DNA of 44,379 nucleotides, from assembly GCA_015680685.1 (NCBI GenBank), contig MNCI01011084.1, positions 465,718-510,096 of the forward strand. Reading direction: 5' to 3'. Both the position numbers and the translations under genes were made by a program. The notes under the pieces were generated by a model. The model had not been told where the DNA came from, ran no database searches, and worked only from the letters and a program-made list of their open reading frames with translations. This document shows, piece by piece, positions 30,180-41,806 of the stretch. The stretch comes from Gnetum montanum (taxonomy: Eukaryota; Streptophyta; Gnetopsida; Gnetales; Gnetaceae). Numbering within the stretch: position 1 is the stretch's first letter; each line of letters starts with the position of its first letter.

Positions 30180-33142
30180 TCCCATGACTCAGTTGAAAGA
30201 AGGAGATGTGAAAGATTGAGCATGCTTGGCTATCGATAGAGGTGTTATTAATACTGGTTATTCTTGTCTCTATGTATTAATAAATAACCTTTTGTTTGGG
30301 TTGGCATGATGGTAAATCATCATGGTCCTAGATGAAAATGTTTTATGGACAATGTAAGGATCCTCTAATAGCATTTAGAATGTCATACATTAAGGTCCAT
30401 CTATGGGGTTCCAATAGAGCACCTTATCTCCTAGTTGAAATTTGACTTTTCTTAGTCCAAGGTTATGGTGTTGCTTGTTTTGTGCTTTGTGCACTTCATT
30501 CAAGCATGGGGACACTAGTTAAGTTTCATCTAGCATGTTGAGATTCATCAATATTTCTCTTTGGGCTAGACTTAAATCCAGGTCAAGGTCATAGGTCATT
30601 AAAAGTGTACAGATCTTGGTTTAGATGAAAAGAGCTAGGAGTTTCTCATGCACTAACTCATAAGAAGAATATTTGACAGGAATTTTCCATGTTGAACAAT
30701 AAGCCCAAAGAACATCATTAAAATTGGTACTTCAATCCTTTCTATACTTAGTAACTGTATGTGCTAGTATTTTTCTTATTCTCTTATTTTTGATCTTCCT
30801 TTGACTATTGGCTTAAAGGTGGTATGGAGTTGTGAGTTTATGTTTGGCCCCTAAGTGTTGCATGAGTTTTCAAAAAGTGGCATCTATAAAGTATGTTGCA
30901 TTATCAAAAATTAGTGCTTATGGCATCCAAACCTATTTACAACATTTTTTGTATAAACCATGCCACTGTTAAGGATGAATAGTTAATTATGCTACTAGCT
31001 TTAGCTCATTTGGTGTAATAGTAAACAGCCATGATTATGAATGTCTTTCTATTTGACATGGGATTGATGGGCCCCATGAAGTCGATTCCCTAAAGATTAA
31101 AAGGCTCAAATGGTTGAATCCACTATTGGAATCCTTCCATTTGTATGGTCATCCATCCATCTCATTGGCATCTATCACTAGAATGGAAGAAGTGATTGGC
31201 ATCCCTAAAGATCATTGGCCAATAATACTCTACCATGAGGATTTTAATGGTCATCCTTCTTCTAGCATAGTGGCCCTCACAAGGACCTTTGCGTACATCT
31301 TGGAGGACTTGAAGTTGATCTATTTCAAGTACACACCATCATACTAGGCCATCTACATAACTCTTATAGAGGTTGCCTTTGATTACCATAAAATGCTTGG
31401 CTTGATGAAGAAATTGTTGTTTCTTTCTATTGTTCCATCCCAAAGGCATCTCTTGAGTAAGTAGGTATGAGAGGATGTGATCATACTAGTTTGATTCTTT
31501 AGGGGTTTAGACATCAACATCACCAATAAAGAGGAGTTCATCAGGGAATTAATTAGATAACAAACTATCATCCTCTTTACTATTCCATGTTAAATAAGAC
31601 AAGCAGTAAACAACCATATTCTTAGTTTCCTTTCTATCAATCATTGTCAAATCAAGTTCTTGAAGAATCACTGATCACTATATGACACAGGGGTTCACCA
31701 TTAGTTTGTTCATTAGGAACCATATAGCAATGTGATCGATGTGTATAAACACTTGGTATCTATTCACATAGTGTTTGAATTTCTCTAAGGCATACACCAT
31801 TGCCATGAGCTCCTTTTCAATGGTGGTGTAGTTCAATTGTGCACCCACAATGCTTCTTCTTTCATAGTGGATGTAGCATGGATATTTTTGATCATTCAAC
31901 TATGTAAGCATGAACCCCAGAGCATAATTTGATGCATTGGTCATGTTGTGAAAAGGCTAAAGTAGTTTGGTTCTCATAGAATGGTAGTTGCTATAAATTT
32001 CTACTTTAATTGTTGGAGTGCATTCTTGCTTTCGCTAGTCTAGGTGAATGGTTCATCCTTTTTTATAAGCTCCACCAATGGTTTGGTAATCTTTGAGAAT
32101 TTTTCAATAAAGAACCTATATTAAATAGTGTGATCAAGGAATGATGTTACATCTTTTATTATTTCTAGTTTCTTGGTTATTTCTTAGGTGATTCATACTT
32201 TCTTTGGGTCCACCTCAATCCCTTTACTCAAAATCGTATGCCCCAAGACAATTTCCTCTTGGATCATGACATGGTTATTTTACTAATTGACCTCAAATTT
32301 TTCTCCATACACATTTGGAAAACTTTCTCAAGGTAGTCCAAGGCTTGCACAAATGTAGCCCCATATCTAGAGAAGTCATCCATGAAGACTTCTACCTCAC
32401 TACCGATCTATTCCTGAAAGATGTCTAGGACCAATCATTGAAAAGTTCTAGGAGCATTGCATAGGCCATAGGGCATCTTCTTGTATGCAAAAGTTCCCAA
32501 AGGACTCATGAATGTATTCTTGGCCTAGTCCTTTGATGTAATTTGATTTTGATTATAGCCACTATATTCATTCAGAAAGTTGTAGTAACAATGCCTTATA
32601 ATAGTGTTTAATACCTAGTCCACAAATGACAATGGGAAATGATCCTTATAACTTTCCATATTCAACAACTAAAATTTTATATAGACTCTCCATTTTTCAT
32701 CTTTCTTTAGAACAATAATGAATGAATTAACCCCCTTGTTATTCACAATTGGGTTGATGAACCCTACTTTAAAGATTTTCTTAATCTCCTCTTTAATGAT
32801 ATGCTAGGGCTTTGGGCTCAATCATCATTTCAATTATCTTTTTATTTTGATGGAGGAGTCTATGTAGATTCGGTTCTAGCATATTTGAGGATCTATTATT
32901 TTTAGTTCATCATATGGCTAAGCAAAGGTTGTTGGCCACTTGCTCACAACTTTCAACAATCTTTGCCTATATTCAAGAGAAAATTTGACATTGATAATCA
33001 CTGACTTTCCATTCTTAAGAAGTGCATACTTCATGCCTATCAGTAGAGCGTTTAACTCAAGGGACTCTTACTTGAAAGTATTAGGAATCTCCAACTCTCC
33101 CCAATCTATTTCACTTTATGCATTGAAGAGTTGATAATGGAG
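30180..33142 (-). pseudogene. Element 4 pol: RT, RNase H, integrase, decayed
   Basis: Minus strand. RT (about 32900-32100): SFIIVLKKDEKWRVYIKF, then YNFLNEYSGYNQ, where the first catalytic Asp of L(D)GYSGYNQ is Asn; GTFAYKKMPYGLCNAP; VEVFMDDFSRYG with the FMDD box intact; EIVLGHTILSKGIEVD as in Athila/Tat-type relatives. RNase H (about 32030-31680): AQLNYTTIEKELMAMVYALE, HIDHIA. Integrase: GIDFMGPINPMSN (about 31090-31050, Trp before it now a stop) and a decayed remainder to about 30200. Stops are frequent. It belongs to the same broad lineage as Element 1. Confidence 0.82.
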
Positions 33143-34091
33143 TGATGAGATGCGATATCGCATGGGCCACGATATCGCGTCATCCCCTGTGATATCGTGT
33201 ATGCGATATCATGGTCCGCCGCCAAATCTATAAATAAGAGGTGACACTCCCCTTATTTTTCATCCTAGGCTAGAAGTAGGGAAACTCTAGCAGATTGATC
33301 ACTCCAGAGATAGAATATTTTCCATGTGCCCATAGTAGGAGTCCCCAAGTGAATGGATCTTTATTCAAGAAGCTTTGTACCTGAACGCAAGTTGTGTACG
33401 ACAATAAAGACGAGCTTTGTGGATAAACCTGGAAGTGCATGGAATAGGTTTATTACATGTTATTTCTTTCCTATTATTTATTACCTGCAGTAGCGTGGCA
33501 TGAGTACGACTTGATTACGAGCATTGACGAATGTGTACGGCTAATCAAGAAATCGATTGCTCATCGCGATTAGTCTCTCTTACCCTCAACTCCTAGAATG
33601 CGGGATGAGTACAACTTGATTATGAGCATCTACAGATGTGTATGGCTAGTCAAGGAATTGGCTGCACATCACACTTAGGCTAGTTAAGTGCCTCAGTATG
33701 ACCACTTCGAGCACGTGCGTTACGTGTGGTGATCCCAGTAACGATTAGGATTTGGTAGCCATAGTTGCATAGTTCAGGGTATGTATGGTAAGTGGGAATG
33801 GATGTTGACGCTAGTTAATTTAGACTTAGTACTTAGTTAGAGTTAGTTAGCTTCTCAACCCTTCACCTCGATAGCATAGGAGAAAAATCATAAAATACTA
33901 TAAAAATCATATACCTCGGACTTACTTAACCATACACCATGACAACTACAAGTAAGTTTGGGAAGACAACGAATAATTAACCCCATGTGTTCCATGGGGC
34001 GTGTAGGAATTTAGTCTATGGAGTTCGATCGAATCGCACGTGCTACGCTTGTTTTGTATGGTTGAGTGTAGGGGTACCTCGCCACTCATCA
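33143..34091 (+). repeat. Element 1 5' LTR
   Basis: Same length as the 3' LTR. U3 starts with four GATATC hexamers in 57 bp (33154, 33171, 33191, 33205), followed by a TATA box at 33229-33236. The U5 end is shared with fragments at 1-336 and 41406-41522. Confidence 0.92.
33229..33236 (+). promoter_or_regulatory. Element 1 LTR TATA box
   Basis: TATAAATA within AAATCTATAAATAAGAG lies 86 bp into the LTR, straight after the GATATC array. It is conserved in the 3' LTR at 40169-40176. Confidence 0.7.
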
Positions 34092-34110
34092 TTGGTGCTG
34101 TTGCTAGGGA
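34092..34110 (+). other. Element 1 primer binding site (tRNA-Asp-like)
   Basis: TTGGTGCTGTTGCTAGGGA follows the LTR. It equals the plant tRNA-Asp-type primer site TTGGCGCCGTTGCCGGGGA after C-to-T and G-to-A changes. Confidence 0.75.
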
Positions 34111-34233
34111 CTAAGTGTTTGTACGTCAAATAGAACATAAGGGATATCACTCACATCATTGTGAGCCTTAACAAACCTTCAGGTTAATTAATTAATAAGA
34201 ATTTTATAACGGTGAATTAGCACACCGATAAAA

Positions 34234-35270
34234 ATGCCTTCTTCTCATAAGAGCAACTCACCACCTAAGGATCATACTAGAGACAGTCGGCAACATAAAA
34301 CACATAACCAAAATCAGCCAAGTCCTCAACAATATAAGATGAAATATACTCATCTTGATGAGTATATTCCCAACTTTACTTTTATTCTTCATCAAGATGA
34401 ATAGATGCACTGGAGATATTTGCAAGGTAACATCATGTTACCCCCAGATCGATTAGTCCCTAACATGCTCTTTCGTGCCTTGGCACAGATTGGCATGCAA
34501 GAACTATACGCTGAATATGTTATGGATGACTTTGACATGAGGGATTACCATCCCACAAATGCACAACTTATGAGGGACTTAAGGTAGGAGAGTCAACATA
34601 CTTTTCTTAAGGGCAAAGCCCCACACATCCTTAGAGAAATAGGAGATGAGGAACCCCTTATAATGGGTTCTTTAGCAAATGATGTTCCCCCTCCTAACGA
34701 TGGTGAGGAGGTTGGGTATTAGAACCTATGATCAACGATACATAACCATGGTTCTGACACCCATGAACACCAACTATTCATAGAAGGAACAACAACTCAC
34801 GCTAAGGACAGGCACTTAGATCGTCACCATAATCGGGGCCGAAGCAGCTGAAGAGAAGGCAAGAAACATTGTCATGGTGATGGTTCTCCTTCTTCTTCCC
34901 CTTCTTCACATCACTCACCCTCTCCTCCCACATCAATGTGCAATCATGAAGAGCACAATGGAGAGGATAAAGGTAGAAAAAATGAAAGACCTCGATGAGA
35001 AAGTCGAGAGAGAGGACAAGGGCATGAACGTAGGGAGAGTAGAGAACCACGAAGACATCACAGGCGTCATGAAAGAGATGATCAAGCATACTTTCTGTTA
35101 CACAATTCCACAGCATCACTACCCAGTTTGGGAATATTTTCAGACTTCCCCTCCTAGAAGGGACACTCCGTATGTACCCCATCCTCCAAATCCATCCGCA
35201 CCTCTCACGCGAGTGGCTCCACCATCAGCCACCCCAACAAAGCCTAGGGTAATTCCCACTCAACCGTAGC
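34234..35270 (+). pseudogene. Element 1 gag, decayed and probably shortened
   Basis: ATG 34234 opens a His/Gln/Ser-rich start, then after a stop a stretch with MHWRYLQGNIMLPPDRLVPN and MRDYHPTNAQLM. From about 34870 a Ser/Pro run and an Arg/His/Glu-rich part (RREPRRHHRRHERDD) is RS-like, and a Pro-rich linker ends near 35270. The usual retrotransposon-gag helical core seen in Elements 2 and 3 is not found, and no CCHC knuckle is seen, so part of gag may be deleted. Confidence 0.6.
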
Positions 35271-35529
35271 AACCCAACACTGCGAGGGCTCCCAATCCTC
35301 AATTCTCAGTTGGTTCTAATAATCATACACCAAAAAGACCTTTCCTTAGGACCAACAACCCAACCAAACCCTCACCTTCACAAGTGGTTGAGCATATAAA
35401 CACCTAGATACCAAAAAAGATTTCGGGAAACCCTTTGACAAAGAAATCGTGCCCAATGCATACAGTTATGTTAACACATATAGTAACCAACTAGATCAAG
35501 GTTGGCCACCTTCCAAAGAAATTATCGGA

Positions 35530-35880
35530 TCTGGGAGTCCCCCTAGTTTACCTCCAAGTCATTGGGAATGAACCCCATAAGGCTCTCCTCGACTCAGGTT
35601 CTAGAGTCAACTTAATCTCACAAGAACTGTATAAAACCTGGAACCTGCCTCCACTCAAGAAGAGTAATATTCGCTTAGAGTTGGCTAACCAGTCCATTAC
35701 TGTTCCTTTGGGACAGGTTGAGGACATTGTTACCACTATGGGTGGTTGGTCATATCCAGCTGATTTCTTAGTGATCCAAATATACAATGACAAGGGGGAT
35801 TTCCCAATTATAATGGGAAGGGCATGGTTAAATACAATCGATGCATGTCTAGGAACGATTCCAACGATTAGTTCTAAGCA
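35530..35880 (+). pseudogene. Element 1 retropepsin domain
   Basis: One open frame carries VIGNEPHKALLDSGSRVNLI with the DSG catalytic triad intact, then LELANQSITVPLGQVEDIV and the family end motif FPIIMGRAWLNTIDA. Length and order fit an aspartic protease that cuts Gag-Pol. It runs directly into a deletion junction near 35880. Confidence 0.82.
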
Positions 35881-36330
35881 TATTTCAACAACAAATAGGT
35901 AACAGAGTAGAAGTCTTCATGGACGACTTCTCCACTTATGGGACAAGCTTTGATCAAGCCCTCAGCCGATTAGAGCAAGTATTGAAACGATGTGTTGAAA
36001 CCAACCTAAAGATTAACTGGTAGAAAAGGCATTTGATGGTTGAAGAAGGCATAGTATTGGGGCATAAAATTTCACAATCAGGAATAGAGGTAGATCAGAA
36101 AAAAATTAAAGTCATCCAAGGAATTACCCGACAACTAGAAACTGTCAAAGACGTTCAATCATTCCTTGGACACACTGGCTACTACAGGAGATTTATCGAG
36201 AACTTCTCCAAAATTGCCAAACTGTTGGTGGAATTAACAAAAAAAGATGCACCATTCGAGTGGACCAGGGAATGTGAACGAACATTCCAAACTCTCAAAC
36301 AGAGGCTTGCGGAAACTCCTATTCTACAAG
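35881..36330 (+). pseudogene. Element 1 RT, C-terminal half only
   Basis: Coding resumes within RT: GNRVEVFMDDFSTYGTSF (FMDD box), then LEQVLKRCVETNLKINW, VEEGIVLGHKISQSGIEVD and FLGHTGYYRRFIENFSKIAK. All RT motifs before FMDD, including the first catalytic Asp, are missing: about 1 kb between protease and FMDD is deleted. One stop replaces the Gln/Glu after KINW. Confidence 0.85.
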
Positions 36331-36720
36331 CCCCTGACTGGTCCAGGCCATTCCATATCATGACCGACACATCTAATTATGCCTTAGAAGCCATACTGAC
36401 ACAATTAGATGAACAAGAATGACCTTATTACATCCGCTGTGCCAGTAAGAGTATCACCGGTGCACAACTCAAGTACACAACTATGGAAAAAGAATGAATG
36501 ACTGTAGTGTTTTCATTAGACAAATTTAGGCAGTATGTATTGGGCTACAAAGTATACATCCATATGGACCATAGTGCAATTAGATTCCTTATGAACAAGC
36601 CAATGGTTAGCCCACATATCATACGTTGGTTGGCAATTCTTTAGGAGTTCGATTTAACAATAGTAGACTGCAAAGGCACCAAGAATGTAGTCACAGATCA
36701 CCTATCTTGGTTGCGTTGGA
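36331..36720 (+). pseudogene. Element 1 RNase H
   Basis: FHIMTDTSNYALEAILTQLD, SKSITGAQLKYTTMEKE, YKVYIHMDHSAIRFLM and VTDHLS give the D-E-D-D acidic residues in the right order. It degrades RNA in the RNA/DNA hybrid. Stops fall at about 36421, 36498 and 36644. Confidence 0.82.
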
Positions 36721-38095
36721 ATAACAAAAAGGATGAATATGCTGTATCTAACCATTTTCCTGATGAAAGCCTCTTTGCCGATGTAGTGAATGATCAACCC
36801 ATGGAAATAAATTGGTATAGTAGCATTCTTACTTACCTCATTTCCCAAAAAACACCACAGGGTTTGGACTTTAGGAAGAAAGAACAATTTCTTCACAAAA
36901 TCAAGTACTTCATGGAAATTCAAGGACAACTTTATAAAGTTTGTCTTGATGGCTTGGTTCAATGGTGTGTGCTCGATAAGGATCAATTAAAGGTTCTCCA
37001 GGATGCTCATGAGGGCCCCTATGGGGGCCACTATGCCAGGAGATGAACGGCCACCAAAGTCCTGCTTGCCGGATATTATTGGCCAACACTATTTTAGGAT
37101 GCCCATCATTTCGCCCAATCCTATGAACGCTGCCAACGTGATGATGGAATGACTACTAGAATGGAGGATATGCAACAATGGATTCAACCTTTGGAACCCT
37201 TCGATATCTGGGGAATATATTTTATGGGGCCTATTACACCAATGTCCAACGGAAAAGCATATATCATTGTTGTTGTTGATTACTTAACCAAATGGGCTGA
37301 AGTAGCCACAGTAACAAACTACACATCATCTACGACTGCACGATTTGTACAACAAAAAATTGTAAACAGGTTTGGTATGCCACGTGCACTCATCTCTGAT
37401 AATGGAACCCATTTTACGAGTGCAACCTTTCACAAATTGATGCAACACTTAGGGGTTGAGCATAAATTGACCACAGCTTATCACCCCCAAGCTAATGGCC
37501 AAGCCGAGGTTACTAACCAGGAGATTACTAGAATATTAACAAGAATGATTAGCAAATTTAGGCAAGACTAGAGCACAAAACTAAATGACGCTCTCTGGGC
37601 ATACCGCTTCGCTTGGAAGCTTCCTACCGGCTATTCTCCCTATGAGTTAGTTTACGGGAAACTACCCAAGCTTCCCATACAAAATGAGCTCCGTACACTA
37701 TCCATGGCTTGCGACCTTCACCTAGACCTTGACCTAGCACAAAAACAATGGTTGGCAACTCTGAATGTGTTAGACAAGAATAGATTGGTTGCACTATCAT
37801 TAAATGAGCTGCACAAGGCACATAGTAAACAACATTATGACTTAAGGATCTAAAGGTTTAGCTACCAATCAGGAGACAAGGTCCTTTACTGGAATCCCAC
37901 GCACGTACCTCAGTGTACAAAATTCCAAACATTATGGGAAGGATCCTATATTATTCATACAACCCTCCCCTCTAGAGCCATGATGATATACAAGCCTGAC
38001 AGCCCGGATAAAATATTATTAGTTAACTTACAACAAACAAAACCTTTCCGTGAACCTGCAACCACCAGTACAAGTTACACCTCCACTAGCAGATA
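36721..38095 (+). pseudogene. Element 1 integrase, catalytically dead
   Basis: Zinc-binding part at about 37000-37140 (HEGPYGGHYARR..., then AQSYERCQR): the first Cys of the HHCC set is Tyr. The catalytic core has WGIYFMGP where the family has WGIDFMGP, so the first catalytic Asp is Tyr (GAT to TAT, near 37220); ALISDNGTHF and GQAEVTNQE keep the second Asp and the Glu. A C-terminal part with FQTLWEGSYIIHTTLPS (about 37920) resembles the GPY/F module. The frame ends near 38095. Confidence 0.88.
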
Positions 38096-40073
38096 ACCTC
38101 GCTCTCTATTTCGGATCTCTCCCTTACAACCCAGTCATGGGGGAGATGGCCACCTATGCTAATCATGTGGGGCCCTCATTTCTTTTTAGTTTTTTTTTAC
38201 AAGTTTTTGTTTTACAATGTTTTTGTTTTACACGTTTTTGTTGTCCGCGTTTTTGTTTTACAAATTTCTTTAACTTTTCTTATTTTTTGTTTTACAACAT
38301 CATTATACTTTTCCATTTGTGTGTGTGTGTGTGTGTGATCCACCCTATAAGTTTGTCACCCAATAAGTGTTCGGAATGATGGTATGAACTATTTTCATAT
38401 TTGTTGTTAATGTTTGGTTTTTACCTTTAAATCACAATGTTGATACTAAGGTATGTTCTTTTGATATGGCAGGCAATGAGTCCACTTCAGCCATCTATCC
38501 ACCAAGTTCTATGGTTTCTTTTGGCTTGGAAATGTACAGTCTCTTCTAATAAGAACTTTAATGAATTAGTGATTGGGCATTTCTCAAACTAAGAAAGGAC
38601 TCAAGGTTCGAAAAGGGTGTGACTTCAAGGGACTTGATGCTTTTGTGTTGGTTGTTCTCTTGGGTGCTTGGATGTTTTCTTTTTGAGTTTTCTTACCATT
38701 TTGATGTTACCCAATTATTGGAAGCTGAGACAATAAAAATAAAAAGTCTTTGCATGGTGTGGTTCTCACACATAAAAACACAAAACACAAAAAAAAACAA
38801 AGTGAGAATTCAAGGCACACCCCTTAGACAAAATAACCTTGGGCTACAAGCACTAGTTATGGAACCAAAAGTGTTCCCTCTAACTAAGGCCCTTCTCGCT
38901 TCCCATTCTCCCCTTTGTTTCATCGGAATGGTGGTGACTCTTAGGGAAGACATTCTTGTTATCCAAGTGGATAGTTTAGCCGAATGCATTGATGCGAAGT
39001 CACTGGAAGTGGTTGGTTTGAGGCTGGAGTTGGAATGTGATTTGCCAAGTCACATTAATCATAAAACACACAAGGGGCTATACCCCACCTTGTCCTTGGG
39101 ATTCCATTCCATTTTCTTCTTTCCATCCTTCTCTCCATTATTCACCTCATTGCTGATTGTATCATTAGTGTTTATTTTGGTTGATGCATTGTTTTCTTTT
39201 TGGTAAATTCTTGCAGTTAAGACTTTAACTCTTGTTCCAAAAGACATTCCCAGAGCCTATGGACTCTTTGAATGTGGGGTTGTCAGGGCATTAAGGACAT
39301 GAGCCTGCTTTGGGGAGGATCCACTGACATTCCTATTTGGTGCATCAGTTAAATTTTTTTCCCTAAAATTTTGCAATTAATTATTATTTTGTTCATTACC
39401 ATCTTGACATATATTTCATTGATGCTACAGTTATCCATTTTCATCTCTCTTTCTTACTCCTTTTCTTTCTTCATTCTAATGCTACCATAGGTTCGCGATT
39501 AGTCATGGGGGTATGGGGCCTGATTTTTTTGATTTTCTCTTAGCCCTGAAATTTTTGATTTTCTTCCTAACCCCTACACCTTCGCTAGTCATCAATAATA
39601 TATCTCCCGATCCATATCAGCCATACCACAACCTAGCCAATGGACTTTCACCATAGCAAGGTATCAATTACATGATGATTCATTTACCCTTGCTAATATA
39701 AGATTGTGTTGTGTGTGCAGATGGCGATCATACAACAATGGATTGGATCTGGAGCAAACACTTGGAATGGAGCAGCACTATAGAAGCTATGCAAGCAGCA
39801 AGATCGATGATGCGCTTACGGATGGACAACAAAGGCACAATTGTGGTGTTGGCAACAACAACACTTCTTTCTCTCTCTCTCTTTCTCAGCTACCAATAAA
39901 GGCTTGATGTCATTGTAATAAAGTGTTCATCCTTGTTGTCATGAACACAAGTTTTGTCAAGTCTTGTAATGATGATCTGTTCACATATCATCCCATTAGT
40001 TCCATTCCCCTCAATAATTCCATACCTTCCTAATATTATTGTAAGAAACTCGAGCACAAGTTTTCATTCAGTC
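38096..40073 (+). other. Element 1 3' region, with conserved blocks 1 and 2
   Basis: It begins with GTCATGGGGGAGATGGCC and a run of TTTTGTTTTACA-like units (38180-38300), then a (GT)9 microsatellite (38319-38337). Block 1 (38600-38905) and block 2 (39285-39340) match Elements 2, 3 and 4. A 195-codon frame at 38619-39206 crosses block 1 but starts at GTG and is not kept in the other copies. Confidence 0.7.
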
Positions 40074-40082
40074 ATGGGGGTA
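40074..40082 (+). other. Element 1 polypurine tract
   Basis: ATGGGGGTA directly before the 3' LTR primes plus-strand synthesis in this class. Confidence 0.7.
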
Positions 40083-41031
40083 TGATGAGACGCGATATCA
40101 CATGGGTCGCGATATCACATCGTCCCCTGCGATATTGCGTACACGATATCACGGTCTGCCACCAAATCTATAAATAAGAGGAGGCACTCCCATTATTTTC
40201 CATCCTAGGCTAGAAGTAGGAAAACTCTGGTAGATTGATCACTCCAGAGATAGAATATTTTCCATGTGCCTGCAGTAGGAGTTCCCAAGTGAACAGATCT
40301 TTATTCGAGCAGCTTTGTACCTAAACGTAAGTTGTGTACAGCAATAAAGATGAGCTTTGTGGATAAACCTTGCAATGCATGGAATAGGTTTATTACATGT
40401 TATTTCTTTCCTATTATTTATTACCTACAGGAGCGTGGCATGAGTATGACTTGATTACGAGCATTGATGAATGTGTATGGCTAATCAAGAAATTGGCTGC
40501 TCATCGTGATTAGTCTCTCTCACCCTCAACTTCTAGAACGTGGGATGAGTACGACTTGATTACGAGCATCTACGGATGTGTACGACTAGTCAAGGAATTG
40601 GCTGCTCATCACACTTAGGCTAGTTAAGTGCCTCAGTACGACCACATCGAGCACATGCGTTACATGTGGTAATCCCAGTAACGATTAGCGTTTGGTAGCC
40701 ATAGTTGCATAGTTCAGGGTGTGTACGGTAAGTGGGAACGAATGCTGATGCTAGTTAATTTAGACTTAGTCCTTAGTTAGAGTTAGTTAGCTTCTTAACC
40801 CTTCACCTTGCTAGCATAGGAGAAAAACCATAAAAGACTATAAAAATCATATACCTCGGACTTACTTAACCATACACTATGACAACTACAAGTAAGTCTG
40901 GGAAGACAACGAATAATTAACCCAAAGTGTTCCATGGGGCATGTAGGCATTTAGTCTACAAAGTTCAACCAAATCGTGCATGCTACGCTCATTTCGTATG
41001 GTTGAGTGTAGGGGTACCTCGCCACTCATCA
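40083..41031 (+). repeat. Element 1 3' LTR
   Basis: 949 bp, TGATGAGACGCGATATC...CACTCATCA, collinear with the 5' LTR. The GATATC array is kept in part (three intact hexamers plus GATATT). Confidence 0.92.
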
Positions 41032-41405
41032 TGGAGTTACTCCAACTTATCCATGCTTTCAACATAGGAGCTAGTAAGGCTCTCAGTTGGTTCCATGCAC
41101 ATTGTTGATTTAGCTTCATTATCTATTATCAACCATTGGGTGCCTTCTTGTTTAGTCATTGTCACATACAAGAACCTTTAAATTTCTATAGTTTCTACAT
41201 ACTAATTACATGCTTGAACTGATGTGTCTTTGATGATCCACAGTCTCTACATGCAATGGCACCTTGTGTCACTATACACAATGCATGGAACTCTCTTCTT
41301 CTATAATTTTCCAAATATATTTTCCTTAAAAATATCCAAGGAAAGGTCTTGAATCCCCATTCTTACATTAATGGTGCTCAACCATGCCCCTCCTATGATG
41401 ATAGG
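41032..41405 (-). pseudogene. Element 4 protease end and start of RT region
   Basis: On the minus strand PIIIGGAWLSTINVRMGIQ (41405-41345) is the retropepsin end motif, followed by polar sequence to 41032. The reading continues on the other side of Element 1 at 33142 (LEIPNTFK, then LNALLIGMKYALLKNGKSVI), the usual link between protease and RT. Confidence 0.78.
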
Positions 41406-41522
41406 TGATGAGTGGCAAGGTACACCTACACTCAACCATCGAATACAACTGTAGCACACGTAATTCGATTGAACTCCGCAGACTAAGTGCCTACATGCCT
41501 TATGGAACACTTAAGGTTAATG
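41406..41522 (-). mobile_element. LTR terminal fragment of the Element 1 type
   Basis: TGATGAGTGGCAAGGTACAC on the printed strand is the reverse complement of the LTR 3' end (GTACCTCGCCACTCATCA). About 117 bp match, to the GTTCCATGG region. The outer end meets Element 4 protease with no primer site between. Confidence 0.82.
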
Positions 41523-41806
41523 TTGGCACATTTGGCCATTACATGGAACAATTGGAATATTTTATTCAAAATTAGCACAATCCCTGGTTGTAAATTTGTA
41601 GTTTAGTATTGTGAGTTGATGGGTATTTTTAAAGAAGAAATCCATTGGTAAATAATCTTGATGTTAAAGCCTTCTTGGAAAGTAAAATTAAAATGCCAAA
41701 TTATTTCCTTTAGTGAAGATTGGAATAACAAACAAAGGAGGTGATTATTTACCACAAGAAAGCATACTCCCTGTTAATATTGGAAAAATAGACAACACCG
41801 TGGGTA
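41523..41806. other. Unassigned DNA
   Basis: No repeat or gene recognised. Confidence 0.4.

Larger units (their letters stand above)
33143..41031 (+). mobile_element. Element 1: Ty3/gypsy (Athila/Tat-like) LTR retrotransposon, full length
   Basis: Two LTRs of 949 bp (33143-34091, 40083-41031) begin TGATGAGA and end CACTCATCA. A perfect 5-bp target duplication TGGAG lies at 33138-33142 and 41032-41036. Primer site and polypurine tract are in place. Inside: gag, protease, a partial RT, RNase H, integrase, then about 2 kb of 3' sequence. Domain order (RT, RNase H, integrase) is Ty3/gypsy; RT and integrase wording (FMDDFS.YG, EGIVLGHKIS..GIEVD) is that of Athila/Tat-type elements. The LTRs differ at roughly one base in ten by eye over the first 240 bp, mostly transitions, so it is old. 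It could not move by itself: RT is half deleted and integrase lacks a catalytic residue. Confidence 0.93.
27677..41405 (-). mobile_element. Element 4: Ty3/gypsy pol-bearing element split by Element 1 (limits approximate)
   Basis: Minus-strand protease (41405-41320), then sequence interrupted at 41032/33142 by Element 1, then RT, RNase H, integrase and the 3' region with conserved block 1 (29470-29750). Reading across the TGGAG duplication restores a continuous pol. Gag, primer site and clear LTRs are missing: protease coding abuts an LTR terminus at 41405/41406, and no 3' LTR is seen. Full of stops. Confidence 0.72.

Noticed and set aside
38619-39206. 195-codon frame with hydrophobic ends in the env position of Element 1
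   Set aside because: It starts at GTG, crosses the conserved non-coding block, and matching regions of Elements 2-4 have stops and indels in this frame.
39704-39907. 67-codon frame near the end of Element 1 internal region
   Set aside because: No motif or similarity. It ends in a CT-rich low-complexity stretch.
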